This document shows, one piece after another, positions 41,708-50,293 of a stretch of DNA of 64,000 nucleotides (its first letter is position 1; each line of letters begins with the position of its first letter). The notes under the pieces are model-generated. The model searched no databases. It was not told where the DNA came from and saw only the letters and a program-made list of their open reading frames with translations. Both the position numbers and the translations under genes were made by a program. The DNA comes from Paramicrobacterium sp051513965 (GTDB taxonomy: Bacteria; Actinomycetota; Actinomycetes; Actinomycetales; Microbacteriaceae): contig NZ_CP195847.1 in NCBI RefSeq assembly GCF_051513965.1, positions 2,170,001-2,234,000 on the forward strand. Reading direction: 5' to 3'.

Positions 41708-44201
41708 TTACGAATCGTTCATCAAAGCGAAAGCCGACTTCTCGAAGCATTACGGATTCGATGTTGACGTGGACGACATCAACCCGATTCTGAAACCGCA
41801 TCAGCGCGACATTGTGAAGTGGGCTGTTTACGGTGGGCGGCGCGCGATCTTCGCCGCCTTCGGGCTGGGCAAGTCGGTAATGCAGTTAGAGACTCTGCGG
41901 CTGATCCTCAAGCACGTCGGCGGGAAGGCTCTGATCATTGCACCGTTGGGTGTGAGGGGCGAGTTCAGGCGTGACGCTGAGATGCTCGGCATGACAACCA
42001 CGTTCGTTCGCCGCGACTCTGAGGTCGCCGGTGACGGGCTCTACATCACCAATTACGAGAGTGTGCGTGACGGGAAGCTCGACCCGAACCAGTTCACAGC
42101 GGTATCGCTCGATGAAGCGTCCATTCTGCGGTCGTACGGGTCGAAAACGTATCAGACGTTCCTCGGCCTGTTCGAGGATGTGGAGTTCAAGTTCGTCGCC
42201 ACGGCCACGCCTTCCCCGAACAGGTACAAGGAGCTGATCCATTACGCCGGGTTCTTGGGCGTGATGGACACAGGGCAGGCGCTCACACGGTTTTTCCAAC
42301 GCGACTCGACGAAGGCAAACAACCTCACCCTGTATCCGCACAAGGTCAAAGAGTTCTACCTGTGGCTGTCCAGCTGGTCGGTGTTCCTGCAATCCCCTGC
42401 CGACCTGGGCTATGACGCCACGGGGTATGAACTCCCGGAACTCAAGGTGACGTGGGAGAAGGTCGAAACCGATATATCTGCCGACGACATGGACAGGGAC
42501 GGGCAGGGCGTCATGTTCCGCAACGCCGCGTTGTCGCTCAAGGATGCGTCACGGGAGAAGCGAGACACCATGACGCACCGCATTGCACGTATGCGGACCA
42601 TCCTTGCCGACTACGACGACCTCGACCAGGTGGTGATCTGGTGCGACCTGAACGCCGAGCAGGATCTCATCGAGAAAACACTGCAAGCGGACGGTGAAAC
42701 CTACTCGTCAGTGTTCGGGTCGCTCGACCCTGACGAAGCCGAACGCCGCATCGACGAATGGCGCGACAAGGAAACGACGGCGCTGATCGGTAAACCGGTG
42801 ATGCTCGGTCAAGGCCTGAACCTGCAGCAGTGCAACAAGGCCGTGTTCGTCGGAGTCACCTACAAGTTCAACGACCTCATTCAGGCGGTTCACCGCATCC
42901 AACGGTTCGGGCAGACCCGGACGTGTGATGTGCGGTTCATCTACGCCGAGACTGAGGCCGAAATCGTTGCGACGCTTCAAGAGAAGTGGGCGCAGCATGA
43001 GGAGCTGACAAAGCAGATGACGGAGATCATCAGAGAGCACGGGCTGAATAAGTCCGATATTGCGGAAGTGCTCACCCGCGCGATGGGTGTGGAAAGAATT
43101 GAAGCATCCGGTGAGAACTGGACGGCCGTTAACAACGACTGCGTGAAGGAAACACAGTCGATGGGTGAGAACACAGTCGGCCTGATCGTCACGAGTATCC
43201 CGTTCTCGAACCACTACGAGTACACGCCGAACTACAACGACTTCGGCCACACCGATAACAACGATCACTTCTGGGCACAGATGGACTATCTGACCCCGGA
43301 ACTTCTTAGGGTTCTGCAACCCGGACGGATCTACGCCTGCCATGTGAAGGACCGCATCAACTTCGGCAACGTGACCGGGGCTGGTATCCCCACAGTGTCA
43401 CCGTTCCATGTTGAGGCCGTCCAGCACGGCATCAAGCATGGTTTCGACTACATGGGCATGATCACGATCGTCACCGACGTGGTACGGGAGAACAACCAGA
43501 CGTACAGGCTGGGCTGGTCTGAGAACGCGAAGGACGGCACAAAGATGGGCGTTGGCTCACCTGAATACGTTCTGCTGTTCCACAAGCCGCAGACGGACCG
43601 GTCGAAGGGGTACGCGGATGTTCCTGTGACGAAATCGAAGCAGGACTACACGCGGGCACGCTGGCAGGTTGATGCTCACGCGTTCTGGCGTTCATCCGGT
43701 AACCGGCATCTGACACCTGACGAGCTCGCACAGTTGAAGCCTGAGGACATGTCGCGTCTGTTCACGAAACAGACTCTCGAGCAGGTGTACGACTTCGAGT
43801 CGCACGTGAAGCTCGGGGAGGAACTTGAGGGGCGTGGGTCGCTCCCAGCAACGTTCATGTCGCTCGCGCCGGGGTCGTGGCATCCGGAGGTGTGGCACGA
43901 CGTGAACCGCATGCTCACTCTCAACGGGGAGCAGAAGCGCCGCAACGTGCAAATGCATGTGTGCCCTCTGCAGTGGGACATCGTTGATCGGCTGATTGAA
44001 CGGTATTCCAACGAGGGCGATCTCGTGTTCGACCCCTTCGGCGGTATCGGGACAGTCCCGTTGCGCGCTCTCAAGATGGGCCGCAGAGGCTACATGTCCG
44101 AGCTGAACTCGGGTTACTTCATGGATGCGGTGAAGTACCTCGAAGCAGAGGAACGGAAGGCGGCGATGCCGACTCTGTTCGACCTGATGGAGACAGCATG
44201 A
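41691..44201 (+). CDS. SNF2/DEAD-like helicase fused to an N6/N4 DNA methyltransferase
   Basis: An 836-residue fusion. The N-terminal half is a superfamily 2 ATPase: PHQRDIVKWA (Q-like), AAFGLGKS (Walker A), SLDEASILRS (motif II, DEAS), ATATPSP (motif III), QAVHRIQRFGQ (motif VI). The C-terminal part (from ~475) is an amino-methyltransferase: TSIPFSNHYEY takes the place of the S-P-P-Y catalytic motif, and DPFGGIGTVPLRALKMGRR is the SAM-binding motif I. Motif order (catalytic before SAM-binding) is that of the beta class. It probably modifies phage DNA to evade restriction. Overlaps both neighbours. Confidence 0.85.
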   Translation: MTTGSDYESFIKAKADFSKHYGFDVDVDDINPILKPHQRDIVKWAVYGGRRAIFAAFGLGKSVMQLETLRLILKHVGGKALIIAPLGVRGEFRRDAEMLGMTTTFVRRDSEVAGDGLYITNYESVRDGKLDPNQFTAVSLDEASILRSYGSKTYQTFLGLFEDVEFKFVATATPSPNRYKELIHYAGFLGVMDTGQALTRFFQRDSTKANNLTLYPHKVKEFYLWLSSWSVFLQSPADLGYDATGYELPELKVTWEKVETDISADDMDRDGQGVMFRNAALSLKDASREKRDTMTHRIARMRTILADYDDLDQVVIWCDLNAEQDLIEKTLQADGETYSSVFGSLDPDEAERRIDEWRDKETTALIGKPVMLGQGLNLQQCNKAVFVGVTYKFNDLIQAVHRIQRFGQTRTCDVRFIYAETEAEIVATLQEKWAQHEELTKQMTEIIREHGLNKSDIAEVLTRAMGVERIEASGENWTAVNNDCVKETQSMGENTVGLIVTSIPFSNHYEYTPNYNDFGHTDNNDHFWAQMDYLTPELLRVLQPGRIYACHVKDRINFGNVTGAGIPTVSPFHVEAVQHGIKHGFDYMGMITIVTDVVRENNQTYRLGWSENAKDGTKMGVGSPEYVLLFHKPQTDRSKGYADVPVTKSKQDYTRARWQVDAHAFWRSSGNRHLTPDELAQLKPEDMSRLFTKQTLEQVYDFESHVKLGEELEGRGSLPATFMSLAPGSWHPEVWHDVNRMLTLNGEQKRRNVQMHVCPLQWDIVDRLIERYSNEGDLVFDPFGGIGTVPLRALKMGRRGYMSELNSGYFMDAVKYLEAEERKAAMPTLFDLMETA

Positions 44202-45448
44202 AAGTGGGCAGTCTCTTTTCTGGTGCTGGTGGTCTTGACCTTGCAGTCGAGGCCTTTTTTAGTGCACGAGTGGCGTGGCATGTCGAGTTCGATGAAGCCC
44301 CGTCGAAAGTGCTCTCGTACCGGTACCCAGGCGTCCCGAACTACGGAGACATCACACAGGTGAACTGGGCGTCAGTGGAGCCGGTGGACATCCTCACGGG
44401 CGGGTTCCCCTGCCAGGACCTGTCCTTAGCTGGCCGGCGTGCGGGTATGCGGCCTGGCACACGGTCTGGTCTATGGGCCGACTATTTACGCGCTATTGAA
44501 GCGCTCAAACCAAGAATGGTGGTGATTGAGAATGTGCGAGGCATTCTCAGCGGGTGCGCGGAATCCTCTGGCGGTCTGGAACCCTGCCCGGGATGTGTGG
44601 GAGACGGAGAGCATAGACCTTCTATCCGAGCACTCGGACGTGTTCTGGGAGACTTGGCCAACCTCGGGTATGACGCGGAATGGTGTGGCCTACGAGCTGC
44701 AGACGCGGGTGCACCGCACGGGCGTTTCCGAGTCTTCGTTATTGCGTACCCCTGTGGCGGACGAAGCCGGTGGTGGCCCCTTGCATCCGGACACAGCGAG
44801 GGAGCGGGGGCAGACCCTCAGACTGACGGGACAGATTCTTGCTCATACGGGGCATCTGTTGCCGACACCGCAAGCGTACGACGGGGATCGCGGAGGCCCG
44901 CAACATCCGGACAAGAAGCGCGCGGGGGGCCACTCGGTGAATATTCAAGACGTGGTGCAGTTTCATCTTCTGCCGACACCGGTAGTGACGGACTCGGCGG
45001 GGACGCGGAACGAGTCAGCGAATCGGTCGAATCCGAACTCGAAGCATCATTCGGGCCGGACGTTGACGGATGCGCTGTTGCCGACACCGGTTGCTCAACC
45101 ATCGGGGAATACCCCGGAGGATCATCTGCGGAAGAAGCCGGGACGCGCTCAGGTGACCGATCTGGCGATCATGGCGGAGAACGACCTCATACGAACTGGG
45201 GGCCGTATGAACCCGCGATCAGACGGTGGGAAACAGTGACTGGCAGAGCCGCCCCGCCGCCAACAGTTCCGGACGGGAGGAACGGACAGCACCGGCTATC
45301 CGCGCGTCTGACCGAATGGATGATGGGTTGGCCTGACGGGTGGGTCACTGATCCCGATATCGGTCTCACACGGAATCAGCAGCTCAAGATATGTGGCAAC
45401 GGTGTTGTGCCCCAGCAAGCCCTACTCGCATTGCAGGTGATCGTATGA
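44198..45448 (+). CDS. dcm: C5-cytosine DNA methyltransferase
   Basis: 416 residues. Motif I is LFSGAGGLDLAVEAFF; the catalytic motif IV is GGFPCQDLSLAG with Cys; motif VI is IENVRG; motif VIII is HGRFRVFVIA. Motifs IX-X are near the C-terminus (RLTEWMMGWPDGW and KICGNGVVPQQAL). Between motifs VIII and IX lies a ~140-residue Gly/Ser/Glu/Ala-rich stretch with repeated ADT words, underneath which another frame is open for 708 bases. ATGA overlap with the helicase-methyltransferase and with the HNH gene. Likely self-protection methylation. Confidence 0.9.
   Translation: MKVGSLFSGAGGLDLAVEAFFSARVAWHVEFDEAPSKVLSYRYPGVPNYGDITQVNWASVEPVDILTGGFPCQDLSLAGRRAGMRPGTRSGLWADYLRAIEALKPRMVVIENVRGILSGCAESSGGLEPCPGCVGDGEHRPSIRALGRVLGDLANLGYDAEWCGLRAADAGAPHGRFRVFVIAYPCGGRSRWWPLASGHSEGAGADPQTDGTDSCSYGASVADTASVRRGSRRPATSGQEARGGPLGEYSRRGAVSSSADTGSDGLGGDAERVSESVESELEASFGPDVDGCAVADTGCSTIGEYPGGSSAEEAGTRSGDRSGDHGGERPHTNWGPYEPAIRRWETVTGRAAPPPTVPDGRNGQHRLSARLTEWMMGWPDGWVTDPDIGLTRNQQLKICGNGVVPQQALLALQVIV
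44532..45239 (+). CDS. Overlapping second-frame ORF inside the C5 methyltransferase gene
   Basis: A 235-codon open frame wholly inside the methyltransferase gene. The product looks protein-like: NPLAVWNPARDVWETESIDL, then FWETWPTSGMTRNGVAYEL, then four spaced repeats LRTPVADEAGG, LLPTPQAYDGDRGG, LLPTPVVTDSAG, LLPTPVAQPSGN. The WP-x-SGM-x-RNG and LLPTP words resemble proteins I recall being encoded beside phage C5 methyltransferases. The DNA word GTTGCCGACACC gives VADT in one frame and LPTP in the other. Expression is unproven; function unknown. Confidence 0.55.
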   Translation: MCEAFSAGARNPLAVWNPARDVWETESIDLLSEHSDVFWETWPTSGMTRNGVAYELQTRVHRTGVSESSLLRTPVADEAGGGPLHPDTARERGQTLRLTGQILAHTGHLLPTPQAYDGDRGGPQHPDKKRAGGHSVNIQDVVQFHLLPTPVVTDSAGTRNESANRSNPNSKHHSGRTLTDALLPTPVAQPSGNTPEDHLRKKPGRAQVTDLAIMAENDLIRTGGRMNPRSDGGKQ

Positions 45449-45774
45449 GTGCGATCCCGAAGAAGATCCGTGACGCGGTGCATGAGCGTTCAGGGGGCCA
45501 GTGCGAGAGATGTTTCTCGGCTGGCCCTCTCGAGTTGCATCACCGGAAGTTCCGGTCGCGTGGCGGGAAGCACACGGTGGAGAACCTCGTCGCGTTATGC
45601 GGGTGGGGGAACCATACAGGGTGCCATGGTCTCGCGCACACGGACGGCACTGGCGGGTGGTCGGTGCATTCGTGGGATGACGAACGCATCATCCCGGTTC
45701 GTGACGATCTCGGCAGGCTCTGGATGCTCGACAAATTCGGGCGGAAACACGAAATCACAGAACCACCGTTCTGA
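45445..45774 (+). CDS. HNH endonuclease
   Basis: 109 residues: CERCFSAGPLELHHRKFRSRGG, then ENLVALCGWGNHTGCHGLAH, the zinc-supported HNH (beta-beta-alpha-metal) pattern. ATGA overlap with the methyltransferase suggests a modification/nuclease cassette. Could act in phage replication or as a host-DNA nuclease; not a packaging HNH by position. Confidence 0.78.
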   Translation: MSAIPKKIRDAVHERSGGQCERCFSAGPLELHHRKFRSRGGKHTVENLVALCGWGNHTGCHGLAHTDGTGGWSVHSWDDERIIPVRDDLGRLWMLDKFGRKHEITEPPF

Positions 45775-45790
45775 AAGAGAGGAGGGCGTA

Positions 45791-46549
45791 ATGACCTGGT
45801 TCAAGGTGGATGACGGGTTCTGGTCGCATCCGAAAACGGCGACGCTGTCCGATGCGGCGGTGACGTTGTGGGTGCGTGCTGGTGCGTATTCGTGTCAGCA
45901 CCTCACGGACGGGGTGATTGCGCGGACAGTTCTCCGTCTGGTGGGGACGGAGGATGCGGCGGGAGAGCTGGTCGCTGCGGGGTTGTGGTTGGAGCATCCG
46001 GAAGGGTGGGTGTTCCACGACTGGGGCGACTATCAGGAGACTCGGGATGCGGTGCGGAAACGGCGTGACGATTGGCGTGAACGTCAACGTCGGTCACGCG
46101 TGAAAGCGGAGCAGAAACGGCGTGAGTCAAGCAATGAGTCCGACAGTGAGTCACGCGTGACACACGGTGAGACTCACGGCGTGAGTCAAGGAGTCCCGTC
46201 CCGTCCCGTCCCGTCCACTACTTCTAACGAAGTAGTAACCCCCCTAACCCCCCAACGGGGGAAACGGGGAACACGCATCGACCCTGACTGGAAGCCAACA
46301 CCCGAAACAGTCACGAAGATCGAACACGACTGCCCCGGCCTCAACTACCAAGCCGAGCATGTCGTATTCATCGACTACTGGATCGCCCAGCCGGGGCAGA
46401 AGGGCGTGAAGCTCGACTGGGACGCGACCTGGCGCAACTGGATGCGCCGCAAACACAACGACAGCCCAAAGCGTGGGCAGCGCCCGTCACGGGATCAGGC
46501 GAACATGCAATTCGTTGCGTCCCTCGGGCAGAAAGGAATCGGAACATGA
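45791..46549 (+). CDS. Phage replication initiator (DnaD/replisome-organiser-like)
   Basis: 252 residues. The N-terminal winged-helix (MTWFKVDDGFWSHPKTATLS, then LWLEHPEGWVFHDWGDYQ) is the pattern of phage replication-initiation proteins. A charged linker (~85-150) is encoded by DNA dense in iterons and a hairpin. The C-terminus (PDWKPTPETV ... WRNWMRRKH) resembles a DnaD/helicase-loader interaction tail. GAGAGGAGGG precedes ATG 45791. The layout is like lambda O, with the origin inside the gene. Confidence 0.72.
   Translation: MTWFKVDDGFWSHPKTATLSDAAVTLWVRAGAYSCQHLTDGVIARTVLRLVGTEDAAGELVAAGLWLEHPEGWVFHDWGDYQETRDAVRKRRDDWRERQRRSRVKAEQKRRESSNESDSESRVTHGETHGVSQGVPSRPVPSTTSNEVVTPLTPQRGKRGTRIDPDWKPTPETVTKIEHDCPGLNYQAEHVVFIDYWIAQPGQKGVKLDWDATWRNWMRRKHNDSPKRGQRPSRDQANMQFVASLGQKGIGT
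46093..46236. other. Putative phage replication origin within the initiator gene
   Basis: Two copies of the palindrome TCACGCGTGA (46093, 46151). GTGAGTCA iterons lie at 46122, 46146 and 46181, with a variant at 46134. The palindrome GTGAGACTCAC is at 46167, and 4.8 tandem GTCCC units at 46193-46216. A perfect hairpin, ACTACTTC-TAAC-GAAGTAGT, spans 46217-46236. Iterons inside the initiator gene followed by a melting-prone hairpin is the lambda-type origin layout. Confidence 0.6.
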
Positions 46550-46926
46550 ACCTGCAAGAGGCAGGGAAGCTGTTGCTGGTCGCGTCCGGGTTCGACCGTC
46601 GCGAAGTGTCAGAACTCAACGCCACCGCATGGCACACCGCGTTGGGCAAGCATTCGTACGAGGACTGCGAGAAAGCGGTGATCGCTCACTTCACGGATCC
46701 TCTGACACGGCACGAGTATTTGACGGTCGGGCATGTGCTCGATCGTGTGGAAGCTCAGGGGCGCATGTCGAAGCGTGCGATTGAGGCGGATGTGCGGTCC
46801 GCGAAAGCACGCGGCCTGATCGATCGGTCGTATCCGGCGCGGGAGCGGTTGCCGGAGGATGTGGCGCGCAGGTTGGCTGAGGCTCGCCGGCGTGACATGG
46901 AGCAGGTGCGGGAGCTGGAGTCATGA
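46546..46926 (+). CDS. Phage protein, possible helicase loader
   Basis: 126 residues, helical: EAGKLLLVASGFDRREVSEL, WHTALGKHSYEDCEKAVIAHF, then a charged C-terminal helix. ATGA overlap with the initiator, and SSB two genes on, make a replication role likely. No family recognised with certainty. Confidence 0.58.
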   Translation: MNLQEAGKLLLVASGFDRREVSELNATAWHTALGKHSYEDCEKAVIAHFTDPLTRHEYLTVGHVLDRVEAQGRMSKRAIEADVRSAKARGLIDRSYPARERLPEDVARRLAEARRRDMEQVRELES

Positions 46927-47243
46927 GCTCTGATGATGATTTCGCCCGGTTCCTTGCCACACGTGACCCTGCCCTGATCGAGGGTGAACGGTTCGGGCAC
47001 CCGTCGAGTTCTGAACGGACGGGGTCTTTGGATGACAGGTTGATGCGTGCCGAGCATGAGGCGCGCCGGGTTGGGTTCTGGCGGACGATGCGGGGCGAGA
47101 TAACCCCGTTGCAGTTCCGTGACCTGATCAATGAGTGCGTGGAGTACAAGCCCGCACCGAATTACAAGCCGCGCCGGGGGACGGTACCGGCAAGTAAGCA
47201 GTTACAGATCGCCGTGGAAGCGGCAGGAAAGAGGATCGCATGA
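46923..47243 (+). CDS. Phage hypothetical protein
   Basis: 106 residues, charged and soluble, with an acidic N-terminus and a basic C-terminus (KPAPNYKPRRGTVPASKQ). Coupled by ATGA on both sides within the replication operon. Confidence 0.58.
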   Translation: MSSDDDFARFLATRDPALIEGERFGHPSSSERTGSLDDRLMRAEHEARRVGFWRTMRGEITPLQFRDLINECVEYKPAPNYKPRRGTVPASKQLQIAVEAAGKRIA

Positions 47244-47674
47244 GTAAGGCAACAACGACGGTTGAGGGTTTCGCGGCGGAACCTCGTAGGTCACAGACGC
47301 AGGCGGGTAAGGATGTGCTGACGGTAGCTGTCGCGCATACTCCGCGTCGGAAGAACCGTGAGACGGGCGAGTTCGAGGATGCGGGGCCGACGACATGGTT
47401 TGAGGCGGCGTTCTGGGAGCAGGATGCGCACGCGGTCGCGCAGGTGGTGTCGAAGGGCACTCTGGTGACGATCACGGGGCAACCGGAGGTGAACGTGTTC
47501 ACGAAGCAGGACGGCACCACGGGTGCGACGGTGAGGCTGAAGTTCGCCACGCTTGGGGTTGTGCCGCGCGCTCAGCAGGCAAACGGACCCGCTCAGGTAT
47601 CCGCACCCGCCCCGGCTGTTTCTGAGCCGTCTACGGGCGACTGGGCGACGTACAACGATGAGGCTCCGTTTTGA
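47240..47674 (+). CDS. ssb: Single-stranded DNA-binding protein
   Basis: 144 residues: OB fold (TTTVEGFAAEPRRSQTQAGK, FEAAFWEQDAHAVAQVVSKG, LVTITGQPEVN) and a flexible Pro/Ala/Gln linker. The C-terminal acidic tip YNDEAPF recruits replication and repair partners in this family. ATGA overlap upstream. Confidence 0.88.
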   Translation: MSKATTTVEGFAAEPRRSQTQAGKDVLTVAVAHTPRRKNRETGEFEDAGPTTWFEAAFWEQDAHAVAQVVSKGTLVTITGQPEVNVFTKQDGTTGATVRLKFATLGVVPRAQQANGPAQVSAPAPAVSEPSTGDWATYNDEAPF

Positions 47675-47853
47675 GTCCGCGGAAAGAAAACCGTGACTGG
47701 CAGGAGCTGGAACGGTACGTAAACACAACGTTGGGGTCACGCGAACGCGTGGCCCTTTCTCGTCCCTGCTGCGCGAAGTGCATGCGTGGCACGAAAGCAA
47801 TACCGGGCGGGTGCGGTCAGCCTGCCTGCGACTGTCACAGGAGGGCAGCATGA
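47671..47853 (+). CDS. Small Cys-rich phage protein
   Basis: 60 residues from TTG 47671 (overlapping the ssb stop as TTGA). The C-terminal CCAKCMRG ... CGQPACDCH suggests a zinc-binding knuckle. No family recognised. Confidence 0.52.
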   Translation: MSPRKENRDWQELERYVNTTLGSRERVALSRPCCAKCMRGTKAIPGGCGQPACDCHRRAA

Positions 47854-48377
47854 CTGGGTTCAAGGCCAGCAACGGCTGGCACATCGACGGGGACGGCGAC
47901 CTTTGGAGCAGTCTCGGAGAACTGGTGCTCCTTGACAGCCATATCGCTCACGTCCGTCGCTTCTTCCTCGAAGAGCGCGACCACGAGCTTGGCCGGTGGC
48001 GGTCTAAGGCTGACCCGTCATGGACGGCTGTCAGGGACGGCGAGTTTGTCTACTTCCAGAACGAGGACGGCAAACGATCGTTCTCGTTCAACGCCGACGA
48101 GACCACGGATTACAGGTGGTCGGGTGACCTGATCGAGATCGCACGTGAGTACTTCGCCACTCACCCTCAGCACAAGCCACTGCCGGAGGCTAAGGGGCTT
48201 TACGTCAACGCCACCTATGCGCGCGAGTTCCCGCATAACACGGCTGTTCTAACGCGCGACTACGAGGGTTGGCACCACTACGGCGACCCCAGGACTGATG
48301 CCGAGAGGACAGCTCAACAGTGGCACGACGCTGGCGAACTGGTGCGCCTCGTGCCCGAGGGGAGTGGTGACGAATGA
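47850..48377 (+). CDS. Phage hypothetical protein
   Basis: 175 residues, rich in Trp/Tyr/Asp (NGWHIDGDGDLWSS, YRWSGDLIEIAREYFATHP). ATG 47850 overlaps the previous stop. No family recognised. Confidence 0.6.
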   Translation: MTGFKASNGWHIDGDGDLWSSLGELVLLDSHIAHVRRFFLEERDHELGRWRSKADPSWTAVRDGEFVYFQNEDGKRSFSFNADETTDYRWSGDLIEIAREYFATHPQHKPLPEAKGLYVNATYAREFPHNTAVLTRDYEGWHHYGDPRTDAERTAQQWHDAGELVRLVPEGSGDE

Positions 48378-48649
48378 GCATCGACCATGCGGCAGAGGCT
48401 GACGTTCGCCTTGAGGACGCGAGGGACTATTCAGGTGAGGGCGAGTTCGCGTTGGCTGATCTTGCAGTGAAGTCGGCACAGGTGCATGCCGCGCTCGCGA
48501 TGGTGGAGCAACAGAGGGTCGCAAATTTGATTGCTGTCAGGCAGATGGAGGGCGGGCCGTACAAGGACATTAACCGTTGGGATGACGGCGACGAGACCGA
48601 CTCACTGCCGCTCGCCACCCAGCAGATTCGAGAAGGGCTGGGATTGTGA
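48374..48649 (+). CDS. Phage hypothetical protein
   Basis: 91 residues; a central Ala-rich helix and an acidic C-terminal part. ATGA and GTGA overlaps on either side. No family recognised. Confidence 0.56.
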   Translation: MSIDHAAEADVRLEDARDYSGEGEFALADLAVKSAQVHAALAMVEQQRVANLIAVRQMEGGPYKDINRWDDGDETDSLPLATQQIREGLGL

Positions 48650-49044
48650 CTGATCTGGATTTGGCCGAGCTTGAACGGCTCGCGAAGGCGGCAACGCCGG
48701 GGCCGTGGTCTTGGTGCGCCAAGCAGACCGCTGACGGTGATTCATGGGCTGTGCTCGACAGTCATGATCACGCACTGGCTATGAACACCGATGGGTGGGT
48801 GCTGGACGCCGAGTTCATCGCCGCGACTGACCCGCAAACGGTGCTGGCTTTGATTGAGCGCGCCGAGTCCGCTGAACGGCGGATTGCGGTGGTGCGGGAG
48901 ATGCACCGTCCGATTGATATAGAGCCGAGCGACACGATCTGCGGTGAGTGCTCACTTCAGCTACCTAACGGGCACTTTTTCGGGAAAGTCGTGGAGTGGC
49001 CGTGCGAGACCGTGAAAGCCCTGACCGAAGGAGACGAACAATGA
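48646..49044 (+). CDS. Ead/Ea22-like phage protein
   Basis: 132 residues. The N-terminus LAELERLAKAATPGPWSW followed by AEFIAATDPQTVLALIER is the Ead/Ea22-like signature seen in many phages (function unknown). A CGECSLQLPNGHFF segment near the end may bind zinc. Confidence 0.7.
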   Translation: MTDLDLAELERLAKAATPGPWSWCAKQTADGDSWAVLDSHDHALAMNTDGWVLDAEFIAATDPQTVLALIERAESAERRIAVVREMHRPIDIEPSDTICGECSLQLPNGHFFGKVVEWPCETVKALTEGDEQ

Positions 49045-49310
49045 GCACGAATGACGAGAGCATCGACCTGGACGAGGCGATCAAAGATTTTGAGGACATG
49101 ATCGCAGGAAAACCAGACGCAGGCTACGTGCTGACGAACGGCGACGTTCTGACACTGCTCAAGCGGCTCCGTGAGGCTGAGGCGCGCATCGAGAGGGTGG
49201 TGCGTCTGCGTGACCGTATGGAGCAACAGCGTGACGACATAGACGAGTCCGTGCGGCTGTCCACGATGATCCGAGACCTGAACGCCGCCCTGACCGAAGG
49301 AGACAAGTAA
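49041..49310 (+). CDS. Coiled-coil phage protein
   Basis: 89 residues from ATG 49041; helical with a heptad-rich centre (LTLLKRLREAEARIERVVRL). ATGA overlap. It ends AALTEGDK, like the VKALTEGDEQ end of the previous gene, hinting at shared ancestry of the 3' ends. Confidence 0.55.
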   Translation: MSTNDESIDLDEAIKDFEDMIAGKPDAGYVLTNGDVLTLLKRLREAEARIERVVRLRDRMEQQRDDIDESVRLSTMIRDLNAALTEGDK

Positions 49311-49777
49311 TGAGTGCGAATGAGGAACTGATTGCCCGGTTGCGTGGCGTGGTTGAGGACGCGTTGGAGGACTCGTTGCAGGTGGAAAACGAGTTTTGTG
49401 TCACGGATGCGGAGCACGAGGCGGCTAAGTCTGACCGGGCCCGAGCGCTGAGCGTACGCGATGACGTGATCGCGGCCCTCGAACAGGTGACCGCTGAGCG
49501 GGACGAGCTGGCCGCCGTCGTTCGGGAGGCACTGGACGTGGCACGTTCTGGCTCAGTTCCCCTCGGTGTCCAGGAAGCGCGGCACTTTGACCGACTATTG
49601 GCTGAGACTCGCCGTGTGCTTCAAGGGTCCCCCTCTGTCGCGCTTGACCGCGTGAAGGCCGAAGCGCTGAGGGAAGCGGCTGACGAGCGCGATCAGCTGG
49701 CGGGGGATAGCGACGTAATCAGTCGGTGGCTTCGTGACCGCGCCGACCGCATCGAGAAAGGCGAGAGCAATGAGTGA
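49310..49777 (+). CDS. Coiled-coil phage protein
   Basis: 155 residues, mostly helix; begins MSANEELIARLRGVVEDALE. TAATG overlap with the previous gene. The Ala/Glu/Arg-rich helical C-terminus (ALREAADERDQL, WLRDRADRIE) recalls Ea-like accessory proteins. Function unknown. Confidence 0.56.
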   Translation: MSANEELIARLRGVVEDALEDSLQVENEFCVTDAEHEAAKSDRARALSVRDDVIAALEQVTAERDELAAVVREALDVARSGSVPLGVQEARHFDRLLAETRRVLQGSPSVALDRVKAEALREAADERDQLAGDSDVISRWLRDRADRIEKGESNE

Positions 49778-50036
49778 GTACACGCCCACGACGGATGAAG
49801 GGTGGGCTCTCGTTGACCTGCTCAAGGAAATCCTCGAAGACTTCACGGACGAGCCGCAGTTCACTCGGGCCGAGCACGCTCTCATGGCTCCCGGTCAGAT
49901 TCGACGCGAATGGCTCGCAGAGCACGACGCGGCGCTGATCGAGAAGCTGGCTGACGGCATCAACGGACGCTCAGGGGGCCAGCAGGAGTCGTGGCTCCGC
50001 GCTCGCGCCGCTGAAATCAGGGAGGGCGCGAAGTGA
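49770..50036 (+). CDS. Phage hypothetical protein
   Basis: 88 residues from ATG 49770; acidic N-terminus, helical core, ends WLRARAAEIREGAK. Overlaps both neighbours. No family recognised. Confidence 0.55.
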   Translation: MSEYTPTTDEGWALVDLLKEILEDFTDEPQFTRAEHALMAPGQIRREWLAEHDAALIEKLADGINGRSGGQQESWLRARAAEIREGAK

Positions 50037-50293
50037 GGGCGAGTCGGAAGTGGTGGCCGCTTGGGCGCTGGAACAAAAACATCGGAGTGTCATCGAGCAC
50101 GCGACGCACAGCTTCGCTCGGAGGAACACTGACCACTTCGGGCGAGACAACACTTGGAGAGCTTCGCCGGTTCATGAAAACCATTGAGCAGTGGCCCGAC
50201 CGCGCCGTAGTTGGGCAGGCGGCGGGAGCGGTTCTGGAAGTCGTGTATTTCTCGGACGCTGACCCGCTCACACGCGAGGATGGCACGAAGTGA
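50033..50293 (+). CDS. Phage hypothetical protein
   Basis: 86 residues from GTG 50033 (GTGA overlap). Basic Trp-rich N-terminus, then TTLGELRRFMKTIEQWPDRAVV and VVYFSDADPLTRED. No family recognised. Confidence 0.53.
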   Translation: MRASRKWWPLGRWNKNIGVSSSTRRTASLGGTLTTSGETTLGELRRFMKTIEQWPDRAVVGQAAGAVLEVVYFSDADPLTREDGTK

